Shown: one piece after another, positions 54,471-62,193 of the stretch | Numbering within the stretch: the first letter of the stretch is position 1 | How the letters are laid out: each line of letters starts with the position of its first letter | Assembly: GCA_964493635.1 (NCBI GenBank) | Contig: CAZBOW010000003.1 | Location: 77,318 to 141,317 of the forward strand | DNA from: OLB6 sp964493635 | Lineage (GTDB): Bacteria > Bacteroidota > Ignavibacteria > Kapaibacteriales > Kapaibacteriaceae | DNA: 64,000 nt | Direction of reading: 5' to 3' | The notes under the pieces: model-generated | What the model saw: only the letters and a program-made list of their open reading frames with translations | Told to the model about the DNA's origin: nothing | Database searches by the model: none | Position numbers and translations under genes: made by a program

Positions 54471-55255
54471 CGAGGCGGCCAGACGATCCGCTTCCGCATC
54501 AATTTTAGCGAACCGAGTCGGACTTCGGCGATGTAATCACCGGTGCTTACTGTGCCGTTGCCGTCGTCGCGGCCGTTCCAGACGATTTCATAGGCTCCGG
54601 GTGGCTGGATTCCGTTGAACAGGGTGGTTACCTGTACAGCGCTGGACGAGTAGACGACAATGGTGACCTCGATCGTTTCATCCACAACGTAGCGAATGCG
54701 AGGTGAGACGTCCTCTTCCAACCCGAACACTTTGGCGATGTCTCCGAAGGTGACCTGCAAGTTGCCGGTACCCATGGGGAAGAGCAGCACGCCGGGTACG
54801 TACATGGACCGGGCAATGTTGAGCTCGTACTGGGTGCGCTCCTGCGCCGACGGGACAAGGTACTCCGGAGGGATCGTCATATTGGCGCGAATGCGCTCCC
54901 ACTCGGACAGCCGTGGGCGCAGGTCTACCTGTGCAGCCATCGACTGTCCAAGCGTCCGCAGATCAAAAAGAAAGCGCGCCCGTGCCGAGATCACCGTAGC
55001 CAGCGCTCGGGCATACAGGCTATCCTGTTGGGCGCTTGTTGGCGAAGCAATCGTTCCCGGAAGCAGTAGGCCAGCTGCTGTGGAGGAGGTGTCGCCCATC
55101 AGATACTCTGCCGGCGTGAGAACACGCGGCTGGAGAGCACGGTCGCCGGATGGCGTCTGTGCCATGGCCGTACCCGATGGGATAACCAGCGTAGCCACCA
55201 TCGTAGCCACAACAGCAGCCATCCGCGCGATCACACCGAGGCGATGCCACCTCAT
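54467..55255 (-). CDS. Exported hypothetical protein with FlgD-like Ig domain
   Basis: 262 residues with a signal peptide (MAAVVATMVATLVIPSGTAMA). The middle is helical and unrecognised. The last ~75 residues (VTIVVYSSSAVQVTTLFNGIQPPGAYEIVWNGRDDGNGTVSTGDYIAEVRLG) match the FlgD Ig-like fold often found in exported FCB-group proteins. Coupled to the subtilase gene by ATGA, so the two products may act together. Role unknown. Confidence 0.7.
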   Translation of the reverse strand: MRWHRLGVIARMAAVVATMVATLVIPSGTAMAQTPSGDRALQPRVLTPAEYLMGDTSSTAAGLLLPGTIASPTSAQQDSLYARALATVISARARFLFDLRTLGQSMAAQVDLRPRLSEWERIRANMTIPPEYLVPSAQERTQYELNIARSMYVPGVLLFPMGTGNLQVTFGDIAKVFGLEEDVSPRIRYVVDETIEVTIVVYSSSAVQVTTLFNGIQPPGAYEIVWNGRDDGNGTVSTGDYIAEVRLGSLKLMRKRIVWPPR

Positions 55256-55260
55256 GCGGG

Positions 55261-56674
55261 CTAGTCGTTGCTCAGTTTAGATTTCGAGGCGTCGTTCAAG
55301 AGGTCTCCGAGAGTCATGCCGGGTGCCGGAGGAAGATCCTGTTTTGGTGCGCGGCCGCTACTGCGATCATACCCACCACGATCCCGGTCACGATCGCGGT
55401 CACGATCACGATCACGATCACGATCACCGGCACCGGCAGGCGTTCCGTCCTCGTTCTTCATCGCCAAGATCAGGGAAGCGGCTCCGGGGTCGACGTCGGC
55501 AATGAAACATTCTACGGTCTGACCGATTTCGAGGTCGACCTTCTTGCCTTTGCCAGCGCTGGCCATTTTGCTGCGCGGCATAAAACCGTCGAACGTATCA
55601 TGAATGCGTAGAACGGCACCCTGGGTGGTTACATGCTGGACAACGCCCGTCGTTTCGGTTCCCACCGGAAGTTGTTCGGCGATCGTTAGCCATGGATTCG
55701 GCTGTGTCTGCTTGTAGCCAAGTGCCATCTGGTGCTTGCCGGGATTGAGCTCCAGGACCTGCACGTCGATCGTTTGACCAACGGCAATCACATCCGACGG
55801 GTGCTTGATGCGCTGTGTCCAGGAAAGCTCGCTGATGCGCAGCAGTCCCTCGATCTTTGGAGCTACTTGGACGTAAGCTCCGAAGTCCGTAATCCGCTTG
55901 ACAACACCGCTGTGACGCGTGCCAACGGCGAACGTCGACTCGACGCCTTCCCAAGGATCGGCTTCGTGTTCACGATGGCTGAGAGAAAGCTTCTGCTTCT
56001 CACGGTCGACGTCACTAATGGTCACCTTCAGGCGGTCACCTTTTTTCACAACATCAGCAGGATTCTCGATGCGAGAGCGAGACAAGCGGGACACGTGGAC
56101 GAGTCCCTCGATGCCACCAATATTGACGAAGGCACCGAACGCCGTTACCGACGACACCACGCCTTCGAACACCGTGCCTACCTCGAGCCCCTTCCATGTT
56201 TCTTCGCTGAGAACGTCGCGGCGTGATACCACGGCACTCTTGAACCCAGCTTCGTCGGCCTGCAGCTCATGAACCTTGACCTGGAACGTTTGGCCAACGG
56301 CCTGCTGCAGCTCCTCTTCGGAGACATTTTTCCGCAATCCGAAGTGCGAAGCCGGCAAGAAGATGCGCAGCGACTGATACGCGCCACGCAAGCCACCCTT
56401 TACGCGTTCATCGATTGTCACGCTGAACACGGTACCGCTGGTCTTAAATCCTTCCAGTTCCGCGTAGGCCTTATCCCGAGCTTCCTGCTCTTCCGCCCGG
56501 CGCTTCCGCTCCTCTTCGCGTCGCGCGCGCTCTTCTTCCTGGCGGCGTTCAAACTCCTCNNNNNNNNNNNNNNNNNNNNNNNNNNNNNNNNNNNNNNNNN
56601 NNNNNNNNNNNNNNNNNNNNNNNNNNNNNNNNNNNNNNNNNNNNNNNNNNNNNNNNNNNCGTCTGCTCGGACAT
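55261..56674 (-). CDS. S1 RNA-binding domain protein, ribosomal protein S1-like (gap in 5' part)
   Basis: The probable start is ATG 56674 (Met-Ser-Glu-Gln-Thr), then the 100-N gap (56560-56659), then a highly charged helical stretch (EEFERRQEEERARREEERKRR) and four S1 motifs: GFKTSGTVFSVTIDERVKGGLRG, FEGVVSSVTAFGAFVNIGGIEGLVHVS, HSGVVKRITDFGAYVQVAPKIEGLLRIS and TGVVQHVTTQGAVLRIHDTFDGFMP. The tail is an Asp-Arg dipeptide run of eight or so units then a Gly/Arg segment. Four repeats plus position near rpsF suit an S1-type translation factor; identity with the main rpsA cannot be decided. Confidence 0.85.
55381..55426. repeat. Hexanucleotide repeat encoding an Asp-Arg tail
   Basis: Units of the form GATCAC or GGTCAC/GATCGC are repeated about eight times on the plus strand; on the coding strand they encode alternating Asp and Arg near the C-terminus of the S1-domain protein. 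Six-base units keep the frame if copy number changes. Confidence 0.75.
56560..56659. other. Scaffold gap, 100 N, within the S1-domain protein gene
   Basis: The flanks are not duplicated, so some coding sequence near the N-terminus is missing. The low-complexity charged codons on its 3' side may explain the assembly break. Confidence 0.9.
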
Positions 56675-56722
56675 GGTGCGGACTGCGTTTGATGTGGTAC
56701 ACGTTGTGAATTACAGGGACTG

Positions 56723-56730
56723 CGAAGTTA
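56723..56730 (-). promoter_or_regulatory. Possible -7 element of the S1-domain protein gene
   Basis: On the minus strand, TAACTTCG (one mismatch to TAnnTTTG) lies 48 bp before the ATG at 56674, in the 246-bp divergent region shared with rpsF. Confidence 0.3.
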
Positions 56731-56784
56731 CGTGAAACGGCACAACCTCCAAGCTGCCAGTAGTGTAGGTGGTCGGGCCCAGAC

Positions 56785-56815
56785 TTGCACACAACGATTT
56801 GGTACCGTATGTTTG
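56785..56815 (+). promoter_or_regulatory. Promoter of rpsF-rplI
   Basis: TTG (56785-56787) is separated by 20 bp from TATGTTTG (56808-56815), the best -33/-7 pair in the window for the Bacteroidota consensus. The leader to the rpsF ATG is about 100 bases. The rest of the 246-bp divergent region (56675-56920) shows nothing else clear. Confidence 0.65.
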
Positions 56816-56920
56816 TCGGCTCTGGTATCGAGCGCGATGCTAGGAGTACGATCCTGCCGACGAACGAAGTACACTGTCGTCGGCTGCGTTATGCAACCAC
56901 AGGAGCACACAGGAGAACAT

Positions 56921-57307
56921 ATGGGTATCCGTCGAGCCTACGAGTCGACCTACATCCTCAACGCAGCCCTCGAGGATGGCGAAATTGCAGCCATTGTCAA
57001 GCGCGTGAACGACTTCATCACCGAGCGTGGTGGATCGTTCCTTGAGATTAACGAATGGGGCCGTCGTCGTCTGGCCTATCCGATTGCCAAGAAGTACAAC
57101 GGGTACTATGTGTACATGGCCTTCGAGGCCGATGCCGATGTTCTTCCGCAGCTGGAGCGCTTTTTCACGCTCGAGGAGCAGGTGATGCGACATCTGTCGC
57201 TCCAGCTCGATCTGAAGCTTCGCGAATTCCGGAAGGTGCGCGCCGAAGCTCAAGCCGCTCGCGCAGCGCAGTTGGCCGAGGAAGAAAAGAATTCGCCTAG
57301 CAACTAA
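56921..57307 (+). CDS. rpsF: 30S ribosomal protein S6
   Basis: 128 residues from ATG 56921, preceded by AGGAG (56911-56915). S6 features: YESTYILNAALEDGEIAAIVKRV, INEWGRRRLAYPIAKKYNGYYVYMAFEA. It normally pairs with S18, but the gene directly after it is rplI, with only 25 bp between and no rpsR or ssb. The C-terminal ~25 residues are a charged, Ala-rich extension. Confidence 0.96.
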   Translation: MGIRRAYESTYILNAALEDGEIAAIVKRVNDFITERGGSFLEINEWGRRRLAYPIAKKYNGYYVYMAFEADADVLPQLERFFTLEEQVMRHLSLQLDLKLREFRKVRAEAQAARAAQLAEEEKNSPSN

Positions 57308-57332
57308 TCTCGTCGTGTAAGGAATTACGACC

Positions 57333-57779
57333 ATGAAAATCATTTTGCGTCAAAACGTGCCGAATCTCGGCGAGATTGGCGAGGTTGTCACTGTAAAGTC
57401 TGGCTACGCTCGCAACTTCCTCATCCCACGTCAGCTGGCTTACGTTGCCACGGATAGTGCCATGCGAGCTCTGGAGACAGAGAAAAAGCAGTACGCCGTG
57501 AAGATGGAAAAGGCCAAGCATAGCGCGGAACTTGTTGCCGCCCAGCTGGCTGATCTCCAAGTGTCTATTCCCATGCAGGTCGGTGAAGAGGGTCGTCTGT
57601 TTGGCTCGGTTACCGGCCAGATGATCGCTCAAGAACTTGAGGTTCGGGGCTTCAACATTGATCGCCGTTCCATCGTGATCGAAGAACCGATCAAGACGCT
57701 CGGCGTGTTCGAGGTGAAGGTGAAGCTTCACACGGACATCACTGCACCGCTGAAGGTGTGGGTGATTTCGCAGGAGTAA
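57333..57779 (+). CDS. rplI: 50S ribosomal protein L9
   Basis: 148 residues, the usual length. The N-terminal domain MKIILRQNVPNLGEIGEVVTVKSGYARNFLIPRQLAYVAT, long connecting helix and C-terminal domain (GRLFGSVTGQMIAQEL) are all present. It is co-transcribed with rpsF and followed by a strong terminator. Confidence 0.97.
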   Translation: MKIILRQNVPNLGEIGEVVTVKSGYARNFLIPRQLAYVATDSAMRALETEKKQYAVKMEKAKHSAELVAAQLADLQVSIPMQVGEEGRLFGSVTGQMIAQELEVRGFNIDRRSIVIEEPIKTLGVFEVKVKLHTDITAPLKVWVISQE

Positions 57780-57803
57780 CACCACCCTTGCTGAAACAAT
57801 GGT

Positions 57804-57837
57804 AAAGCGCACGGCGTGAACGCGTCGTGCGCTTTTT
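57804..57837 (+). terminator. Rho-independent terminator after rplI
   Basis: A 13-bp stem with one G-T pair (57804-57816 with 57823-57835) encloses a 6-base loop and runs into five T (57833-57837). It lies 24 bp after the rplI stop. Confidence 0.9.
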
Positions 57838-57890
57838 ACGTTCAGGCAGTCGTGCATGACAATCCCGATCAAACAAAAGGACTAGACCGT

Positions 57891-58781
57891 ATGAGTAGAA
57901 GAATTGTCTTGGTAGGGGGCTCGGGTATGCTGGGCACCCGCGTTTCGTCCCACCTTCAGAAGATGGGCTACGATGTCGTCAACGTCTCACGATCTGGCAA
58001 GTCTGCCGCCGGAGCACGAGGAGTTGGCTATGAGCACCTTTCAGCCGTTGTCGATGGAGCATTGGCGGTGATTAATCTGGCCGGCGCGAATATCGGCGAG
58101 AAACGGTGGACCAATTCCCGTCGGCGGGAACTCACGCGCAGCCGACTCGAACCAACGCGGGCGGTAGTTCAAGCGATCCAGCAGAGTGCCGAGCCCCCCG
58201 TGCTGGTGAACCTCTCAGGTATCAGTTACTATGGCAACACCACCACACCGAGCAACGAGGGAATGGGGCAGGGCAAGACCTTCTTGGCTCAGCTCAGCGC
58301 ATGGTGGGAGGCCGAGGCGCGCCAGGCGGAGGATGTCACCACCGTGGTGATTCTTCGGATGGCACCAGTACTGGAACTCTCTGGTGGACCATTAGGAAAG
58401 CTTCTACCACTGGTGCGATCGTACCTCGGTGCTGTTCTGGGTTCCGGTGCGCAGTACATGCCATGGATTCACGTCGACGATGCCGTGCAGGCCATTGTCT
58501 GGGCAGCTACGTCCGGATCGGCCTACGGTGTGTATAACGTCACGGCCCCGGAGATGATTACCATGCGCGACTTCGTGCACGCCGTTGGTGCAGCAACGAA
58601 CCGACCGATTTGGCTTCGTGTTCCACAACCACTGCTCTACCTTGCTCTTGGAACGATGGCCGACACGGTCGACGATTCTACAGCGGCCTATCCTATGCGT
58701 CTGCTGGGCTCCGGATTCTCGTTTGCTCACCCCGCCATCAACGAGGCTGTTCGCCACTTGGTTTCGGCGCCGAAGCGTTGA
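57891..58781 (+). CDS. TIGR01777-family NAD(P)-dependent epimerase-like protein
   Basis: 296 residues from ATG 57891. Rossmann motif VLVGGSGMLGTRV, then VINLAGANIGEKRWTNSRRRELTRSRLEPTRAVV and LVNLSGISYYGNTTT, and the substrate-binding half with MPWIHVDDAVQAIVWA. The family (YfcH, SulA-like) is extended-SDR-like with no settled substrate. The promoter must lie in the 110-bp space after the rplI terminator, where I see no clear element. Confidence 0.9.
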   Translation: MSRRIVLVGGSGMLGTRVSSHLQKMGYDVVNVSRSGKSAAGARGVGYEHLSAVVDGALAVINLAGANIGEKRWTNSRRRELTRSRLEPTRAVVQAIQQSAEPPVLVNLSGISYYGNTTTPSNEGMGQGKTFLAQLSAWWEAEARQAEDVTTVVILRMAPVLELSGGPLGKLLPLVRSYLGAVLGSGAQYMPWIHVDDAVQAIVWAATSGSAYGVYNVTAPEMITMRDFVHAVGAATNRPIWLRVPQPLLYLALGTMADTVDDSTAAYPMRLLGSGFSFAHPAINEAVRHLVSAPKR

Positions 58782-58802
58782 TACATCGGCTCTGCATCAG
58801 CA

Positions 58803-58835
58803 GTTGAACGGGCTGTAAGATTTTGACGTAATTTC
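58803..58835 (+). promoter_or_regulatory. Probable promoter of the E2 gene
   Basis: TTG (58803-58805) and TAATTTCG (58828-58835, one mismatch to TAnnTTTG) are spaced by 22 bp, 38 bp before the ATG at 58874. Confidence 0.4.
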
Positions 58836-58873
58836 GTGGCTACCACACACACCATCACAGAAGAGTATTCGGA

Positions 58874-60442
58874 ATGAGTATCGAAGTAGTGATGCCCAAG
58901 ATGGGCGAGTCAATTCAAGAAGGCACCATCCTGCGTTGGGTGAAGAACGTCGGCGACATGGTCGAACGCGACGATGTCCTGCTGGAAATCTCCACGGATA
59001 AGGTCGATACGGAGGTTCCATCGCCTGCTGCTGGCAAGATCATCGAGATTCGTGCTTCCGAAGGTGACGTGGTCGAAGTCGGGAAGGTCATTGCCATCTT
59101 GAGCTCTGATGCCTCCGCTACGGTAAGCGCACCAGCGCCTGCTCCAGCACCGGCGCCAGCACCTGCGCCTGCACCTGCACCTGCACCTGCATCAGCACCA
59201 GCACCTGCACCTGCACCCGCGCCTGCTGCAGCAAGTACGGGAGGGGACGTCGATGTTGTGATGCCGAAGATGGGCGAGTCGATCCAGGAAGGGACGATTC
59301 TGCGCTGGGTAAAGCAGGTTGGCGAAACGGTCGAGCGCGACGACGTGCTCCTGGAGATCTCCACCGACAAGGTCGACACGGAAGTTCCGTCACCGGCTGC
59401 GGGAACGCTCGTGGCCCACTTGGCAAACGAGGGTGATGTGGTCGAGGTAGGAGCGATTATCGCGAAGCTCTCAACGGGAGCTGCCGCGCCGGCATCGGCA
59501 CCAGTAGCCGCACCGACACCGACACCCGCGCCCGCACCAGCACCAGCACCAGCACCGACACCGTCCGCTACACCGGCTGCTTCGACGGCCGCTACCGTTC
59601 CGGCAGCCGTAGCCACAGCTTCGGTCTCGGCCGTGCCGCGTACGTCGGCTGGCAGGTTCTACTCGCCGCTTGTACGTAGCATCGCCTCGGCTGAAGGGCT
59701 GGCAGCTGCCGAACTTGATGCCATTCCAGGTACAGGGTTGGAGGGACGTGTTACCAAAAATGATATCCTTTCCTACCTCCAGAATCGGGGTCAGAGACCC
59801 GCTGCGGCAACGGCATCGGCAGCACCAGCATCCGCTGCACCGATGGCTGCAAGCGCACCTGCCCCTGCCGTCATAACGTCTGGAACCGACGACATTGAAG
59901 TGATCCCAATGGACCGCGTGCGTCAGCTGATTGCCGACCACATGGTACGCAGCAAGCAGACGTCGCCTCACGTGACCAGTGTGGCCGAAGCTGATGTAAC
60001 GGGTATTGTGAAGCTGCGCGAGAAGGTCAAAGGTTCCTTCGAAAAGCGTGAAGGATTTAAGCTCACCTACACACCGTTCTTTGGTGTGGCTGTGGTTGAT
60101 GGCGTCAAGGCCTTCCCAATGATCAATGTAAGCGTTGATGGCAAAAACATCTTGCGCCATCGCCGGGTGAACCTTGGCATGGCAGCNNNNNNNNNNNNNN
60201 NNNNNNNNNNNNNNNNNNNNNNNNNNNNNNNNNNNNNNNNNNNNNNNNNNNNNNNNNNNNNNNNNNNNNNNNNNNNNNNNNNNNNNACACTCGATGGCGA
60301 AGATGTGATTGTGATTCGCAGCATGGTGTACCTCTCCATCACGTACGATCACCGAGTGATCGATGGTGCCCTCGCTACCCAAGGTCTGGCAGCGATGGTA
60401 CGCTCCTTGGAGAGCATGAACGAAGACACCGTTACGCTGTAG
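58874..60442 (+). CDS. 2-oxoacid dehydrogenase E2 (dihydrolipoamide acyltransferase), two lipoyl domains
   Basis: Core acyl-transfer subunit of a pyruvate, 2-oxoglutarate or branched-chain complex. Two lipoyl domains with lipoylated Lys at K43 and K162 (STDKVDTEVPS in both), joined by a long Ala-Pro linker (about 84-117), then a second Ala/Pro/Thr linker, the E1/E3-binding domain (FYSPLVRSIASAEGLAAAELDAIPGTGLEGRVTKNDI) and the catalytic domain (IPMDRVRQLIADHMVRS; active His in SITYDHRVIDGALA). The 100-N gap removes the middle of the catalytic domain. Comparison with family layout suggests about 75 residues are missing, more than the 33 the N would hold. Which oxoacid it serves is undecided; no E1 gene is here. 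Confidence 0.9.
   Translation: MSIEVVMPKMGESIQEGTILRWVKNVGDMVERDDVLLEISTDKVDTEVPSPAAGKIIEIRASEGDVVEVGKVIAILSSDASATVSAPAPAPAPAPAPAPAPAPAPASAPAPAPAPAPAAASTGGDVDVVMPKMGESIQEGTILRWVKQVGETVERDDVLLEISTDKVDTEVPSPAAGTLVAHLANEGDVVEVGAIIAKLSTGAAAPASAPVAAPTPTPAPAPAPAPAPTPSATPAASTAATVPAAVATASVSAVPRTSAGRFYSPLVRSIASAEGLAAAELDAIPGTGLEGRVTKNDILSYLQNRGQRPAAATASAAPASAAPMAASAPAPAVITSGTDDIEVIPMDRVRQLIADHMVRSKQTSPHVTSVAEADVTGIVKLREKVKGSFEKREGFKLTYTPFFGVAVVDGVKAFPMINVSVDGKNILRHRRVNLGMAXXXXXXXXXXXXXXXXXXXXXXXXXXXXXXXXXXTLDGEDVIVIRSMVYLSITYDHRVIDGALATQGLAAMVRSLESMNEDTVTL
60187..60286. other. Scaffold gap, 100 N, within the E2 catalytic domain
   Basis: The flanks are not duplicated. The conserved segment between VNLGMA and the VIRSMVYLSITYDHR strand is absent, so the true gap is probably over 200 bp. 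Confidence 0.85.
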
Positions 60443-60899
60443 GAGGTCGGTCGAGAATGATGGTCACCGGGCCGTCATTATTGAGCGATACCTGCATGTA
60501 AGCACCAAATACACCAGTTTCGATGTGCACAGGGCTCGGGTTCTCCCGGGCCCTTTGTCGTAGGATCGCTACAAAGCGATCCATGAGTGGTTGAGCAATC
60601 TCAGGTCGGGCTGCTTCGCTGTAACTGGGACGTGTGCCCTTCGCGAGCCGACCATAAACGGTGAACTGCGACACGATCAGCAGGCCACCGCCGGTGTCGG
60701 CAAGACTGCGATTCATCTTTCCTTCGTGGTCCGGAAACACCCGCAGTGCAAGGAGCTTCTCGGCCATCCATGCCGCTTCGCGATCGGTGTCGTTGTGGGT
60801 GATCCCCACCAACACACATAGACCTACTCCAATAGATCCCACACACCTGCCGTCTACCCGTACTTCGGCAGAGGAGACTCGCTGGATGACGCATCGCAT
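60432..60899 (-). CDS. dtd: D-aminoacyl-tRNA deacylase
   Basis: 155 residues. Hydrolyses D-amino acids wrongly attached to tRNA. The two active-site motifs are present, LLIVSQFTVYGRLAKGTRPSY and the C-terminal NNDGPVTIIL. It overlaps the end of the E2 gene by 11 bp and is divergent from the DUF4920 gene. Confidence 0.96.
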   Translation of the reverse strand: MRCVIQRVSSAEVRVDGRCVGSIGVGLCVLVGITHNDTDREAAWMAEKLLALRVFPDHEGKMNRSLADTGGGLLIVSQFTVYGRLAKGTRPSYSEAARPEIAQPLMDRFVAILRQRARENPSPVHIETGVFGAYMQVSLNNDGPVTIILDRPPTA

Positions 60900-60915
60900 C
60901 GAAAGCCTGATTTCC

Positions 60916-60923
60916 TATGTTTG
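60916..60923 (+). promoter_or_regulatory. -7 promoter element of the DUF4920 gene
   Basis: TATGTTTG, an exact TAnnTTTG match, lies in the short divergent space after dtd, 43 bp before ATG 60967. Confidence 0.55.
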
Positions 60924-60966
60924 AGATCCTAACTCTACTCCCACCAAAGTACTCATGGAAGCTGGT

Positions 60967-61446
60967 ATGAAGAAGCGTATTGTTGGTTGTCTGGCCATCG
61001 TCATGTTGTTGACCACGGCCGTCGGTTATGCTCATGAGGGCGAAAACTCCGTACCGATGGCTCCCGATGGCGTCTACGGCTTGGCACCCACACCGGGGCA
61101 GCAGCCAACGGCTCTCCAACGGGCCGTTGCACAACGGATGGTTGATACCACTACACTCGTTACGGCAACGGTAACGGACGTGTGCCCAGCCAAAGGCTGC
61201 TGGATGATGGTCACCGATGGCGATCAGCAGATTCGGGTAACGTTCAAGGACTATGGATTCTTTGTGCCATCCAGCTTGAAAGGTAAGTCCGTAGTTCTTC
61301 AGGGCGTACTGCAGCAAGTGATCGTACCGGAAGCCGACCGCAAACACTATGCGGAAGATGCGGGTGCCACCGATGAGGAACTTGCCCAGATTACCGGCGA
61401 TGCCACGGAATACTCCTTCGAAGCCACCGGTGTTAAAGCCCCCTGA
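60967..61446 (+). CDS. DUF4920 exported protein
   Basis: 159 residues from ATG 60967, which gives a standard signal peptide (KKRIVGCLAIVMLLTTAVGYA) and a GGAAG box; ATG 60955 would add four residues. The mature part has TVTDVCPAKGCWMMVTDGDQQIRVTFKDYGFFVPSSLKGKSVVLQGVL, an OB-fold-like segment with two Cys, typical of DUF4920. Function unknown; metal or redox binding by CPAKGC is a guess. Confidence 0.8.
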   Translation: MKKRIVGCLAIVMLLTTAVGYAHEGENSVPMAPDGVYGLAPTPGQQPTALQRAVAQRMVDTTTLVTATVTDVCPAKGCWMMVTDGDQQIRVTFKDYGFFVPSSLKGKSVVLQGVLQQVIVPEADRKHYAEDAGATDEELAQITGDATEYSFEATGVKAP

Positions 61447-61470
61447 TCTATCACCGAAACGGAGCTCATC

Positions 61471-62151
61471 ATGCGCTATGAAATCGATCATCGTCCGGTG
61501 TACAGCTCACTGCGGATCTCCCTAGAGCAAGGGGAACAGTTCCGAGCACAGCCGGGAGCGATGTTGTCCATGTCGGCAAGTGTGGAGCTTCGCACGCAGA
61601 CGTCGGGTAAGGGGCTTCTCGGCACGCTGAAGGCTGCCGTGGGCGGCGAGTCGATCTTTGCCTCGATCTACGAAGCCATCAATGGCCCCGGAGAGCTCAT
61701 TCTGGCCCCCGATACGCCCGGCGACATCATTGAGATGCACCTTGCCGGGGAGTCGATTCTGGCTCAGTCCGGTGCCTACCTTGCCGGCGACCCGTCGCTC
61801 GTGCTGAGTGCTCAAGGGTCCATGCGAGCCTTCGTTGCCGGTGAGGGGCTCTTCCTGAGTAAGATCACGGGGTCTGGACCGCTATTCCTGACGTCGTTTG
61901 GAGCCGTGTATAGTAAGACCCTTGCCCCAGGTGAGCCCTATATCGTGGACTCGGGTCACATGGTAGCCTTCACCGATGGAATGCACTATAGCCTGAAGCA
62001 GGCAGCGCGGGGGTTGTTCTCCACCGTGGCCTCGGGTGAGGGTATTGTGATGCTCTTCAGCGGCCCGGGTACGGTATGGATTCAAACACGGAACATGCGC
62101 AGCTTTGCCCAGACACTCATGCCCTTCCTTCCCTCGGCGAGTGGGGGATAG
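61471..62151 (+). CDS. TIGR00266 / AIM24-family protein
   Basis: 226 residues with many Gly-rich beta strands: VSLEQGEQFRAQPGAMLSMS-like start, GESIFASIYEA, GEGLFLSKITGSGPLFLTSFG, and the C-terminal VMLFSGPGTVWIQTRN. The family forms a double-stranded beta-helix trimer, with no settled function in bacteria. It follows the DUF4920 gene by 24 bp and may share its transcript. Confidence 0.9.
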   Translation: MRYEIDHRPVYSSLRISLEQGEQFRAQPGAMLSMSASVELRTQTSGKGLLGTLKAAVGGESIFASIYEAINGPGELILAPDTPGDIIEMHLAGESILAQSGAYLAGDPSLVLSAQGSMRAFVAGEGLFLSKITGSGPLFLTSFGAVYSKTLAPGEPYIVDSGHMVAFTDGMHYSLKQAARGLFSTVASGEGIVMLFSGPGTVWIQTRNMRSFAQTLMPFLPSASGG

Positions 62152-62181
62152 TCGTCCACGCAATTCCACCGACGATCAGAC

Positions 62182-62189
62182 TATCTTTG
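62182..62189 (+). promoter_or_regulatory. -7 promoter element of thyX, probably leaderless
   Basis: TATCTTTG matches TAnnTTTG exactly and ends 4 bases before the thyX ATG (62194), so the transcript should start at or beside the start codon. No AG-rich ribosome site can fit. Confidence 0.6.
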
Positions 62190-62193
62190 TGGC

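Noticed and set aside
55381..55426. Possible CRISPR-like array in the hexanucleotide repeat
   Set aside because: No spacers; the units are contiguous 6-mers in a coding frame.
56675..56920. tRNA or small RNA gene in the S1/rpsF divergent region
   Set aside because: No cloverleaf or T-loop signature; only promoter elements are seen.
59101..59240. Repetitive GCACCTGCACCTGC stretch as a mobile or regulatory repeat
   Set aside because: It encodes the Ala-Pro linker between lipoyl domains, a normal feature of E2 proteins.
58874..59480. Recent duplication of the lipoyl domain as an assembly error
   Set aside because: The two domains are alike in protein but differ at many synonymous positions, so the duplication is old and real.
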